DNA from: Hygrocybe punicea
Taxonomy: Eukaryota > Basidiomycota > Agaricomycetes > Agaricales > Hygrophoraceae
Direction of reading: 5' to 3'
Assembly: GCA_963556145.1 (NCBI GenBank)
Contig: OY744464.1
Coordinates: 4,898,001 to 4,962,000, forward strand
DNA: 64,000 nt
Numbering within the stretch: the first letter of the stretch is position 1; every line of letters begins with the position of its first letter. This document shows positions 1 to 11,108 of the stretch, in pieces. The position numbers were made by a program, and so were the translations under genes. Under the pieces are notes generated by a model. That model had not been told where the DNA came from. It did not search any database and saw only the letters and a list, made by a program, of their open reading frames with translations.

Positions 1-2184
1 GGCCCTAGGAGAAGATCGCTTGTGTTAGGGAGCAATTAACTATAAATCTCTACTCACAATGTCGGACGTTGGTGCAACTTTCCAATTCTCGTTGCATCTT
101 TTAGCCAATCCCTTCACAACATCGGCCTTGTTCCCCATGAGTCTCAATAAACCCATCACTTTCTTCCGACATGTGCCGATCCGCCTCAGCATATCGCTTT
201 GCTCGGCATCTTTGATGATGAGTACCAGCTCGTCGATAGTGTCGACCTCATACTCGATGCTCTGAATGAGGGGACCGAAGGCATCCGTGATATCGTCGAT
301 GAGCGCATAAGATATCCAGTCAGAAGTAACATTAATGTAGTCCTTGAGTTGTTTGATCCGGCGACGAACATTTTGAGGATGCGGTGTCGGGCGGAAGTGG
401 AACTACAAATTTGAAAGTGGATTTTCAGTTAAGCATGTTCCAGATCGTCAAGAAGAAAAATTGAAATGAGTGCGGCAAATGCAGATGAGAACGTACCGAC
501 AATGTACCCTCTCGAAATACGATAATATACATATTTAACGGCTCCAGGTGGGTGGGGCTATATGGGTCCTGATCAAAGCTGCGAAAGCAAACAAGATAGT
601 AATTGCGGAAGAGTTCAATTTTTTCACGGGTCTCCTCCATCTGTATATCTTCGGTTGTGAGGGGGTGAATAGTGAAAACCTTGGGAACCCAATTCGAACA
701 TAGAGGAAATTAATCATGAGAGTCAACGAAACAATGTTGAAGCCACGTACATGACTGAGCATCTTCATTTCATCATCTGTTGGACTCTGGACATCGAGCC
801 ACCAAGTATTTCCCTCCGAATCATCACAGATGCCAACCGTGCCCCCGTTCAGCCCATTCCGCTGGTGGTCTGAATCAACATTAGGATTGTTGTGGTTGGT
901 TAGGTGCTGTCCCCGTCCTTGGCCATTCATTGTGGAAGCTTCTCCGCAGGCGATTTCGGCAGTTCCAAAGCGCTTCAACGTCTCCCTCGCATTGAAAAAC
1001 GAGCCAGTCTGGGGATTGGGAGCGGTTGAGGGTCTACCCTCAGGTAGAGGTTTGCCGTCTGACCACATATGTTGCGAAGGTATACCCGTGAAGAGGTCTA
1101 AGAATGACTGGCCCTCGGCGGGAAGTTCACTGAGGCTGCGCGCATGTATGGTTGCAGAAAGGGTGTTGGAGTAAAAAGAGAAACGATATGGCCGGTCATG
1201 GCCCGTATTCAGCATCGTAGTCATTACACTACTGCCTGATATAGCAATTGGCGCACCGCTAGATGTGACAAGATCAGTGGTGGAGGGCGTAGGAGCGTGC
1301 CCACCCAAACGGGGGAGAGGTGGAGATGGAGCCCCCAAATTCCTTTCGAACAGAGCCACTTTTCCGCCTACTCCTTTACGGTGAACACGCGGGCCGGTGA
1401 TACTTTGGCTAAGCTTACGACTGGGCGGAAATCGCGGAGGGGTGGCGGATAAGTCAAATGTAGCTTCCGTCGGTTGGGGTTCAGTCGTAGTCTCCGCGTT
1501 CGGAGGCCTAGGAGAATTCGCGGAGAATGTTGCTGTTGGAGAAGATGCACCTAGACGCGCCTTTTCCTCTAGAGCGAAATCCTCCATGAGTGTAAAGTTG
1601 AAACTAGAACGGGAGGCTTTGGCTTGGTATCTCGGCAAGCCGAAGATGGACGAAGATGGATCTTCAGTATCTGCATCTGAGTGCGGCAGACCAATGGGCA
1701 TTCGAAGGGAAGGATCATGTAGTTGTTGCAGTTGGTTACGTAGGTCAAGAGAAGAAGCTCGAAGATGTGGACGCAATGTTCCATCATTGGCGCCAAATTC
1801 ATCATCAGCACCATGGTTTATTTCTCCTTTGGCTATGTCAAGGTGGTGTTGTTCGTGGGGAGATAAAGGTGAGATGAGAGAATGTGGATGCTCGTGCGGC
1901 TGCGATATGGGCTCATAAGGAGAGACGCCTGGCGCAACAGACACCGTTTCTCTCCGTGCTCGGGAGAGATGCATCGCCATATCTACGTCCATCGTGCGTT
2001 GACGCTCTCGAGCTTCAGGGTCATTGGGGTCAAACGAACGGGGAAGCACAGGAGATATTCGAGGGCGGGCAAGTTCACCGCCATCGCTGGCACTCAGGCT
2101 TTCTCGACGTCGATGGTGTGATGTTTCACAAACGGATGCAGGTGATGCCGAAAGCACATTGTCATCGCGGGTAGGAGAAGACAT
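1..2184 (-). CDS. CorA-family Mg2+ transporter, ALR1/MNR2-like (partial, runs off the left edge)
   Basis: Encodes the N-terminal part of a fungal CorA-type divalent cation transporter, expected in the plasma or vacuolar membrane and moving Mg2+. The first exon (2184-751) is a roughly 478-residue Ser/Pro-rich cytosolic region ending in the conserved WWLDVQSPTDDEMKML block. Exon 679-497 continues with FTIHPLTTEDIQMEETREK, and exon 402-58 with FHFRPTPHPQNVRRRIKQL and a predicted helical stalk. The three joins (introns 750-680, 496-403, 57-5) have GT-AG ends and keep the frame. The membrane helices and the GMN signature should lie beyond position 1 and are not visible. The long disordered N-terminus fits the ALR1/MNR2 branch rather than bacterial CorA or mitochondrial Mrs2. 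The start at 2184 is the first ATG of the open frame. ALR1 and MNR2 cannot be told apart here. Confidence 0.9.
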
Positions 2185-2430
2185 GATTGAAAGCTTTTAC
2201 CCGTTGGCCATCGCCGTAGATCTCGTCATGTGACGTGTGAAATTTTGTTGTCAATGTACTCGACCGGAATTCACAGTTGTATCCACATAGTGGCGAGAAT
2301 CTCATCTTAAACCTGCAGATTTGGTTCCAAATTGCGATACAACACTGGCATGACAGAACTCAATTTGACATTTGTAAGCGACGATCCTCCTATCTCCCTC
2401 TACACTGGACATTGGCATAAATTGCGGTGA

Positions 2431-2511
2431 GCCCTCGTTGTCTAATGGTTATGACGTCAGACTTCTATTGATCTCATCTGGAGGTTGCGGGTTCGAATCC
2501 CGCCGGGGGTT
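2431..2511 (+). tRNA. tRNA-Arg (anticodon TCT) with an 8-nt intron
   Basis: A full cloverleaf folds by eye. The acceptor GCCCTCG (2431-2437) pairs with CGGGGGT (2504-2510), with a G-T at the end and one internal T-G. The D arm has the GTC/GAC stem, and the anticodon stem is TCAGA (2457-2461) with TCTGG (2477-2481). The T arm is GCGGG TTCGAAT CCCGC. The anticodon stem encloses 15 nt instead of 7. Removing 2468-2475 after position 37 leaves a normal loop with anticodon TCT (2464-2466), the usual tRNA intron site. TTTT at 2515-2518 can serve as the RNA polymerase III terminator. Isotype rests on the anticodon and on resemblance of the anticodon arm to yeast tRNA-Arg(TCT). Confidence 0.9.
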
Positions 2512-2682
2512 TCATTTTGCAAGAATGAGTCAACCATGATGTTTACAGGTACTCATCTTTTGATACAAGAACAATCCAAAAGTTGTTTTATGTGTTAGAA
2601 AAAATTACACTATTATTTAGTGTGCTGAAAGTCAAGTTATTCAGATAGAGACAAGTTTACTTCTCACAGTTGTCTACTCATC

Positions 2683-2922
2683 AATCAGATAAGTATTTTT
2701 TGTGATCAAATAATATGCAAATATCCAGTCACATTTTGAAACTATCTGTGTTGTTATCTCACTTGTGAAAATATTACAAAAAATAATATTATCTACAAGT
2801 GGTGTTTTTTTAGACAGAAAATAGTGCATGCAGAAAATTATTTAGGCCTTTATTATAGCTTATTCTATTGGTGCCTGGATGACTAAGTGGCTCCCAAGGA
2901 GCCAAATAGAATAAGTTATAAA
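2683..2922. repeat. Diverged foldback repeat, partial copy
   Basis: This AT-rich stretch aligns by eye with the left arm of the foldback element starting at 2962. Shared blocks are a run around TTTTTTG..ATCAAATAATAT, a block near GTTGTTATC, and the block around GATAGTGCAGGCAGAA. It ends in its own hairpin, where CCTTTATTATAGCTTATTCT near 2850 pairs with AGAATAAGTTATAAAGG near 2905-2922. No matching right arm was seen, so it looks like an older truncated relative. No ORF. Confidence 0.6.
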
Positions 2923-2961
2923 GGACTCTGTATGTAGGACTCTGTATTTACTGTATCTATA

Positions 2962-3346
2962 CACAGGAGATAGATAAGGATTTTTTGCCATCAAATAATA
3001 TTGAGATATCCACTCAAATATTGAAATTATTTTTGTTGTTATCATAAGTCTGAAAATGTTGTAAACAATAAGGTTATCTAAATGTGGTATTCACACCGAA
3101 GATAGTGCAGGCAGAATTTTAAACTATTTGGTCTCCAGATATTCAGGCATGTGCTTTGTGCCTGAATATCTGGAGACTGAATAATCTAAAAATTTGCCTC
3201 CACTATCTTTGTTGTGAATACTGCATTTAGATAACCTTACTTTTTACAACATTTTCAGACTCATGATAACAACAAAAATAATTTCAATATTTGAGTGGAT
3301 ATCTCAATATTATTTGATGGTAAAAAATCCTCATCCATCTCCTGTG
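2962..3346. repeat. Long foldback (inverted-repeat) MITE-like element
   Basis: Two arms of about 188 bp (2962-3149 and 3159-3346) are near-perfect inverted complements around a 9-nt loop. The inner stem is GTCTCCAGATATTCAGGCA at 3131-3149 with its complement at 3159-3177. The outer ends are CACAGG (2962) and CCTGTG (3341-3346). It is AT-rich, has no ORF, and lies between the tRNA and the 3' end of the GPI deacylase gene. Size and shape fit a non-autonomous DNA transposon, but I found no convincing target duplication, so the superfamily is open. Confidence 0.75.
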
Positions 3347-3390
3347 ATAGTCTTATGCTTGTAACCGTAGTTCCCAACAAACATCTGTGT

Positions 3391-6300
3391 CTACACCGTC
3401 CAAGATGCTCCTCCCCAATAGCGGGGACCAACTCTAATAATAACCATCAAACCGATACTGAGTTTTGCAAAATCAAAGACAACGTATGCTTTTCGTGGAC
3501 CAACAAAGAAAGAGGCCAAGGCAAGTACAACCAAAGACCACCGGGCAGACAAGATGTGTTCAAATCTAATAGATTCGGTCAACACCTCAACAAGCAACAG
3601 CAGAATTCGACTCACTTTTGTCTCTCGAACAATGGCCTGTTGGTCCACGATGCAAAATCCACCAGAATCAAGAATGGTGCCACGTTCGGGAAAAAGTGGT
3701 CCCCATTGAAGGGCGTCGACAGCCCTGCTGTCATCAGGGTCCTTACCCACACCGCCAACACAGGTGCAGCGAGCGGAAGCAACCACGTCATGAGCAACAA
3801 AAGGTGCTTGTTATGGTGTTGATTATTTATTCTGCGATATTGGATTGTCCCTAGTCTCTCCTGTTCCTGCGGCTGCGGGTCTTGCTCTTCGTCACCATCG
3901 TTTCCTGGTTCACGTCTGATGAGAGGTATGGATGCTTCACTTGGGGAAGAGGCGAGACTTGGAGTCGATCCGGGAAATGGTTTACACGCAATTGGCGAAG
4001 CACACGTATACAGGTGAATTATCCAACATCCAAGGAAGGCAACTTGCCAAGGTATGAAGAGGAAGATGAGCAAAAACACAAAACCCATCGAAAGAAGTGA
4101 ACGTCTGCGCACGCTGACGTCTTCTCTTCGGCTACATGTAGAATATGCAGCATTAGTTAGTCGGATTTCGTTTGTTACTTTAATGCACAACCTACTTTCC
4201 AAACACCATGGTCCCAAGTTTCTCGATTGGCCACATCAAGGTTACCAGTAACCACCAGCTAACACAGACAAGTCCGGTGGCAACTAGAAGTAATAGAGGA
4301 GCAAGTAGAGCGAAAACAGGTTCTCCTTCATTTCCGAGATAATATTGTTTCGGAAGTGGGACAAAAGATATTACGAAAGACGACACTAAAAGCTTGGGAA
4401 GCATGGCAGTTCCAAATTTCGTCAAGGACATTTGAACACTTGGTACGCCAGCTGCAGATATTTGAAACTCCCATCAATGACAAAACAAAAGGGAGTGCAG
4501 AGGATTGCTCACTCACAAGATTGCTCTCCTTTCCCCCATGCTCCAAACATGGTTAATGCCACAACACCGACGGCCCAGCTTGCCAGAGTCGTAGGGTACC
4601 GTGTAGCACACCGTCCGATCGTACTCCACCAGTCAATGCTGATGTCAAACGCCGAAATATTCGAATCACAAGTCAAGAGTCCGGAGGTGTATACAGTAAG
4701 GTAAAGCCCTCGGTTTGAAGCAGGGCGTAGGGTTGGGATATAAGGTGCGGAGATGTGTGTGTGCAACAAGGCATGCGAGTGAGAGTCTGCCAATGAAAAG
4801 TAGTGCGTTTCTGGAGAGGCGGAGTGCACCAGGAGGGGCGACAGAAAAGGTTCTGTCAATAATTCAACGCGGAGATCAAGGAATGAAAAAAGGAGAGAGG
4901 GAGCCAACCTGAGCACCTAGATGGGGCCCCCGGAGAGTTTCTTTTGGGAGTAAGGCGGTAAACAATGAGTGCGCTTGACACGATGTTTGGCAACGATATA
5001 TCCGTCCTCAAATTGCTTGAATCAGGTGGCGGCAAGGACACAGCGCCCAGTATCAAGTCTTGGACAATCAATAGAACGAACGTTAACATGAACTGAGAGA
5101 AACATACTTAAAACGCTGGCATCGTTTTTCACTACCTCGCCCATATTCATTCCTCCAATCACCCATCCTCTTCCGTCTGCGCCCTCAATCGAAACACCGA
5201 CCCACCTCTTTTCCTCAGTAAGGTTTGACGGTGGAATGTAAGTCTCAAACAGGACGACACCTTCAAATTCGTCTGCACCCTCGTCTGGGACCGGAAATTT
5301 CTTTCCCGGGATGGGATTGGGCATCAACTTCAAGGTCACTGGTTGCAGCGAGCTACATTCTAACGGATCACCACTGGAATTGGAAGCACTGGCGCACAGG
5401 TACACACATGCCCGGAGAGGAAGGGGATTTTGAGGTGAAACAGGTGGTATGGAACCTTGGGAGACGAATAACACAAACATAGAGGGAACGGAGGATGGGG
5501 AGACGGGTAGGAGATACATCCGGGAGCCGCGTGGGACCCTCAGAACCAGGTGGACATCGACCGGCACCATTTCGTACGCATTTGGGTCCGTTAATGAAAT
5601 ATGGTTGGAGGATCCTTTCACAGATGTGATATCTGGAGAAGGGAGCGCGTGTCCGTCCCTGAGCCACCGGTCCAGAACGAGGCTTTTCTCTGCCGCGGAA
5701 GAGGCCGCGCCGAGCTCAAGAGCTGCTTTGGCGATACGCCAACGAACTTGATGACACCAGACCATCTCGCGATGACCTACACCTGTCCAAGCCCCTTCCA
5801 ACCCCGAAGTAAACACCGATCTTCGATAAATGCCTATTCCCGCGTGGTGAGCTTCCTCGGGTGCGGGAAGGATGCATGATTCAGAGGGGATCATCATATC
5901 TGTCGCACCTCCACAAAGAGACAGTATAGGTGTGGGATCGAAACGTAGAGTGTGCTGATTCATTGCATATATCTTGTCGATGCGTGAGTCAAAGCGAGCG
6001 GGGGGGAGGGTCTGCGGAGTGGACATGGTGATGATGGCGGCGATATCCGGAGAGGGTAAAAGGGATGTCGCAACTACGCCGCCCATGGAATGACCCATGA
6101 CGATAATCTGCGTGTTTGGTGGGTAGCGCGATAAGATGTACGAAATAGCGTCGGAAGAGTATGCAACTTGGGAGTCGATGGTGGGGCCATGCAATGCGGA
6201 GAAGTCTTCGTTGAATTCAACTGACGTAGCGTATCAGCGCAAACGAACGAACTGCACCGGGTAGCGACGTGAGTCACATACCCGCAAAGAAGTCAAGAGG

Positions 6301-6715
6301 CTTCAGTGAGCGTGTCGCAAAGTCGACTGCAACAACAGATGGCAGTGAATAGAACTGGCGTGTGGCAGAGGAGGCTATTGAGCGGACTTGGTGAGAAGAA
6401 CCTGCGTTTCCCGGGATGAACAGGACGGGAACACCAAGCAGCTGCAATTCACCATATCAGTTACGAAGCGGAAGGATTGAGCAAACTTACTTCATTGGAT
6501 TCCCAGCCGACTTCGCGATATAGCCACAGGGAGTATCTGCTGGCCAGCGGTGACCTGGATGCATTGAAGGCGTTCTGCAGAATATACGAAGGTGACATCC
6601 ATGACATTCGACATCCTTGAGGTGAAAGGCTCTGTGAGACGTCGAGAGTAGCACGGTATATTACAACAATTAAGGGAATCGTTAACACTCCCAGCAAATA
6701 GGTTGTAAAGCGCAT
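3391..6715 (-). CDS. BST1: GPI inositol-deacylase (PGAP1/BST1 family)
   Basis: ER membrane lipase that removes the inositol-linked acyl chain from GPI anchors, needed for ER exit and quality control of GPI proteins. Near the N-terminus is one transmembrane segment followed by the family block [13 protein letters not shown] and [14 protein letters not shown]. The alpha/beta hydrolase core follows, with the nucleophile elbow [13 protein letters not shown] (Ser codon near 6088). The C-terminal third (about 4900-3391) is split over several short exons encoding many hydrophobic segments, as expected for a polytopic PGAP1 tail. The last intron (3615-3566) joins in frame to a final exon ending at 3391. 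The start at 6715 ([11 protein letters not shown]) puts the membrane segment at the N-terminus; an in-frame ATG at 6781 would add 22 residues. It is divergent from no close gene: the 3' end of the 14-3-3 gene lies 250 bp upstream. Confidence 0.9.
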
Positions 6716-6968
6716 TTGGTATGTCAACCAATTATTTTCAAGGAAGTTATGCTGTGATTTTCCATAGAGCATATATAACATTATTTTTAACGGTAACGAT
6801 CAGAAGACAAATCGAGAAAGAAGTTCAAGACCAAGAGTAGAAGATAATGGCTAATAAAATTGAGGGTTGCAGACACTATGCAAATGATAAGCAGCAGGAC
6901 GACAGGATGCTCTCGTCGAAGACTGAGGAGGTGGAGATGGGACAGAACAAAGACAAGGAGAACGAAGT

Positions 6969-7897
6969 TTACGCTTCCTCTGGGGATGCCTCGGGAGCCT
7001 CTTCTTTCGATTCCGCAGGTTTATCTGCTGTGCCAGAAACATAAGTTTTGACAAGTTGTATCAAGTCATTTACGTACCAGAGTCTTGCATATCTGAAGTC
7101 CAGAGTGTCAAATTATCCCTTAAAAGTTGCATAATGAGAGTCGAGTCTTTGTAGCTCTCCTCTGATAGTGTGTCAAGCTCGGCAATGGCATCATCAAACG
7201 CTTGCTTGGCAAGATGGCATGCACGGTCAGGGCTGTTAAGAATTTCGTAGTAAAAGACGGAGAAATTGAGAGCAAGACCAAGACGGATGGGGTGTGTAGG
7301 GGGAAGTTCCGTGACCGCAACATCGGAAGCGGCCTTGTATGCGTCCAACGACTTGTCAGCGCTATCCTTCCGCTTGTCCCCAGTGGCAAACTCGGCAAGG
7401 TAACGGTGGTAATCACCCATCCTGGAAGGAAATTAGTTCCAAATATTTGAGACGGACCGCGTTGCGTACATCTTGTGATAAAAGACCTTCGACTCGCCGG
7501 AGGCGGCAGAAGGAATCAAGTGTTTATCGAGAACTTCGAGAATATCCTCGCAAATCTTGGCCAGTTCACTTTCAATCTTCTCTCGATAGCCTTTTATCAT
7601 CGACACCTGCGCCTCGTTGCCTTTGGATTCCTCTTTCTGCTCAATGGAAGAAACAATTCTCCACGACGCGCGACGCGCACCGATGACGTTCTTGTACGCG
7701 ACGGACAACAGGTTACGCTCCTCAACCGTAAGTTCTTGGTCAGAAGAAGCGACGCGTTTCATGTTTTCAACCATTTCTACAAGAGCATGTTGAGTTAGCG
7801 ACACAAGTGCAAATAAGCTGTCCTACAGACCCTCATAACGCTCAGCCTGCTCGGCAAGCTTGGCAAGGTATACGGAATCTTCGCGGGACTCAGGCAT
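6969..7897 (-). CDS. 14-3-3 protein
   Basis: Phosphoserine/phosphothreonine-binding dimeric adaptor. Exon 1 starts at 7897 ([20 protein letters not shown]) and joins to [20 protein letters not shown]. The central phosphopeptide groove is recognisable ([19 protein letters not shown], and [14 protein letters not shown] in the next exon). The last block is the near-invariant [20 protein letters not shown] final short exon after the intron at about 7076-7028 gives an acidic tail ending in EASPEEA and stops at 6969. At least three introns of about 50 nt are present. Length of about 255 residues matches the family. Very high certainty of family; paralogue number in this genome cannot be judged. Confidence 0.96.
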
Positions 7898-8950
7898 CTG
7901 AGAATCGCCAGTAAGTCACGCGATCAGGACGCGTTTGACACCAACTTACGATGATAGATGGTGGGTTGAGCTAGAAGACGATAGGTGAACGTGAGGACGA
8001 CTGGAAATGGGAACCCAACGAGGAGACTTACGAAGGCTGTTGGGGTAGATGAAGTGGAGTCAGGAGTGTTGATGGATGGTGGTAAGGAAGAACGAAATTG
8101 TGAAGTTGAATTAAATTCAGAGCTGGGCAGAGGGTTACGCAGGGCCCAGGGTTCCACACAAATACTTGCAAATACGTTGTTGGCCACTTTTTCACCTGCC
8201 AACCGCCCATCCGCAACCCTTGCCGTTACAGTAACTGGGGCGTTCCTCCAAAATATCTACTTTTTTCGGTGTTGCTGTGGCCTACATGAGGCATGAGCGG
8301 CGTGTATTCTTGTTTCCTGCACGTTTTGGTGTGCCACGTAACCGCCAAACCCTGTATTTGGCCGAGTCCACAAATAGATCATGATACTCCTCGACTTCCA
8401 ACCGGAGACAATCCAAATGTGCTTTCATTGTGCACATGTGGCCGGCAGAACGGCATTCAACAGTGGGGCGTTTGAGCTCCCCGCCGCAACAATAATGGCT
8501 TCTGAATCTGGCTCACAAACTTCTCAGGTCAAGCCTTACGGACAACCATCTCATCGTCGCGTACAGGTCTAGAAGCCGGCCAGTCCATGATGATTCATCG
8601 ATACCTAGTAATAAGCACGACATGGTTTCTGATTCAGGACAACTCTCCCAACTGTAACTGCCTCACAAAGTCGCCAAGGTCTGGATGTGTTCTAGCGCAT
8701 GAAGGGCCAAAGCGGTATGAACCTCTGCCAAGTATACTAAAGCCTTGAGAGCTTGAAATTTTGAAAGTTGAGCGCTGATCATGAGCAATCAACGAGTTGG
8801 TCTGAGCGCTGAGCGCTGAGTACTGAGTACTGAGTACTGAGCGACAAATTTTACTTTTTCACTGGAATTTCTGTCGTTAGAAATTTCAAATTTCTAGCTC
8901 CGCCAAGTTGGTTCAACTATATATATATCCGATATCCAATCTTCACTATC
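7898..8950. other. Intergenic region with tandem GAGTACT/GAGCGCT repeat and a TATA element
   Basis: About 1 kb between the divergent 14-3-3 and aminopeptidase genes. No coding region is supported. At about 8805-8843 the octamer-like units GCGCTGA and GTACTGA repeat in tandem (GAGCGCTGAGTACTGAGTAC). A TATATATATAT run at 8918-8928 lies about 25 bp before the aminopeptidase ATG and is a candidate TATA box. GTAAGT-like sites just upstream of the 14-3-3 ATG may mark a 5' UTR intron. Confidence 0.5.
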
Positions 8951-10945
8951 ATGAAACCTTCCTCTGTCACGATCCTCGGCGGATTCCTCGCCTGCCTTGG
9001 TTCGGCCACGGCCTTGCCCAGTTTCTTTGCAGATCAAAATGACCTCCACCACTATGAAGGGTTCGGCGCTGATTTCAAGTTGCATGCTCAACGACTCGTG
9101 CAGATGGAGGGACAAGCCCCCACCTGGATGACAGAACTAGAGAAGGTCCAACACGTCGATGGAGTCGTAATTTCTCTCTGTTGACAAGTCTCCTAGATTC
9201 AAGCGAAAGCCCAAGGATTCAATTTCTTTGACATGTAATACATTCGCCACCACGTCGGCGGGACGGTTTCGTGCTCATACCTATGCTATATCAGTACGGA
9301 GACACAAGATCTAGGAACATCCGCTCACTTGAGACTCCAGAATAAGCGTAGGTGATGATATCTCCTTGAAACCCTTCAACTGACGGGGTGACGCTGTATC
9401 TAGCATCCATCCCGCCATCCCCAAATGCTACACAGAAAGTCAGACCCATTTTAGAGACCCTTTCGACAGAAGGCCCAAGAGCGAATCTCGCAAAGTTTAC
9501 CAGTTTCCGGACCAGATGTATGCGCCTTTCTGTTTTTCTTCTGAAGTTCCCTGTGTTGCTGATTCAGTATCAGATTATCGCAGTGAAGTACATAATTTTC
9601 TCCTTCAAGTGTTATGTACGCTATACGTTGACATCTTCTAGACCGGAAAGCAAAGCCAAAAATGGCTAATGTCCAAGATATCCGAGGTACGGACTACACC
9701 TGGTCTCCCACTCCCGTTCCGCCGAAGAGTCGCTTGCAGATAACCTCAGAGTGGGCTTCCGAGTCGCTTCAAGAGATCATCACTCTGGTTGAGTTTCCCC
9801 ATTCGTGGGGTCAACATACTATCGTAAGTTTATTACAATTCTTATGCGTGGGTTCAGACATTTTAAACTGAGTTGCAGATCGTCCGAATTGAAGGTTCTT
9901 CTACCATGTTCAATGATGTGGTTATCATTGGTGCACATCAAGACAGGTATATGCATCCTTCTTCCCTTTGCCTCACGTCACATATTTTTTCAGTATCAAC
10001 ACTTGGCCATGGTTGCCAGCTCCCGGTAACACAACCCGTTGATGGAAGTTTCAGCCTCATTTGACCTCTATCTTTCCCAGGTGCTGATGATGATGGGTCT
10101 GGGTCGGTCTCAATTCTTGAAGCTTACCGAGCCTTAATTGCTTCCGATTTCCGCCCCATTCGCCCTGTCGAGTTCCACTGGTATTCTGCGGAGGTGAAGC
10201 ACAACTCTCACAATTCCCAATGCCATCAGTAGCACTCACCCTAGCTATAGGAAGGAGGGCTCCTTGGATCACAAGCTGTGGCCAAAGATTACGAAAGTCG
10301 CTCAGTGAATGTGCTTGCCATGAGCCAGGTATTTATATTTCACTTTTTCGATGCCCGTGTTCACAAGAACCTGCAGTATGATATGACAGCTTGGGTCAAA
10401 CGAGGAACTCAGGAAGTAGTCGGGATCATCAGAGATTTTACGGACGAACGGTGACGCCGCGGCTGTTTATTCCCGTTCGATGTTGTGGTCTGAAGCAGCC
10501 TATTCCTAGCCTTACCAAATTCAACATGCAACTCGTCGAAGCATATCTTGACATTCCTTATGTAGAGACCAAATGTGGCTATGCCTGCAGTGACCAGTAT
10601 GCTATCCCTGGTACTTTTACGCTACTTCACTTCACCTTTCTATCCGTAGTGCCTCGTGGATGAAGGCTGGATATCCCTCCGTCTTTGCAATCGGTACGCC
10701 GACATTCCATTTCGGGTTTGTCGATGAGACTCATCGCTATCTCATTCAGAGAGCTCCTTTGAGAACTCAAACCACTACATTCACTCTGCAAACGAGTGAG
10801 TCGATTTTCTGAAATTGATTGTTCCCTATTCACTGTTCCCCGCAGTCGCATCGACATATCGGACGAGTTCAGTTTCTCTCACATGCTGGAATTCTCTAAG
10901 TTGGCTGTTGCATTTGCCGTTGAACTTGGAGATTGGAAGAAGTAG
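8951..10945 (+). CDS. Secreted M28 leucine-aminopeptidase-like zinc metallopeptidase
   Basis: Extracellular aminopeptidase of the M28 family, cutting N-terminal residues from peptides. Residues 1-22 form a signal peptide ([17 protein letters not shown] followed by an Ala-rich cleavage region). After removing about ten short introns the chain is continuous. It contains [29 protein letters not shown] and the zinc site set: His in GAHQDS, Asp in ADDDGSGS, the Glu pair in [12 protein letters not shown], Asp in SQYDMTAW and His in NHYIHSAND. Two Cys lie in TKCGYACSD. It ends ELGDWKK with TAG at 10943-10945. All key ligands are present, so it looks functional. The first intron is the least certain: a donor at GTCCAA gives an intron of about 51 nt, while the GTAATT alternative would be only 30 nt. 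Confidence 0.9.
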
Positions 10946-11108
10946 AGCTCCTCAAATCTGTTCTTGGACTTTGCGACCATATTACAGTTAACACAAATCA
11001 CGAATCGTTCTCCAAGGTGCTTCGTCCGTGTGCTTGAATAATAAAGTTTTGTGAACGTGAACGACAATCGGAGTCCAAAGTTTGAAAGTATCCTCGGCCA
11101 CGTCCAAA

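Noticed and set aside
6847..7044. Small plus-strand frame between BST1 and the 14-3-3 gene
   Set aside because: It lies over the last exon and intron of the 14-3-3 gene on the other strand.
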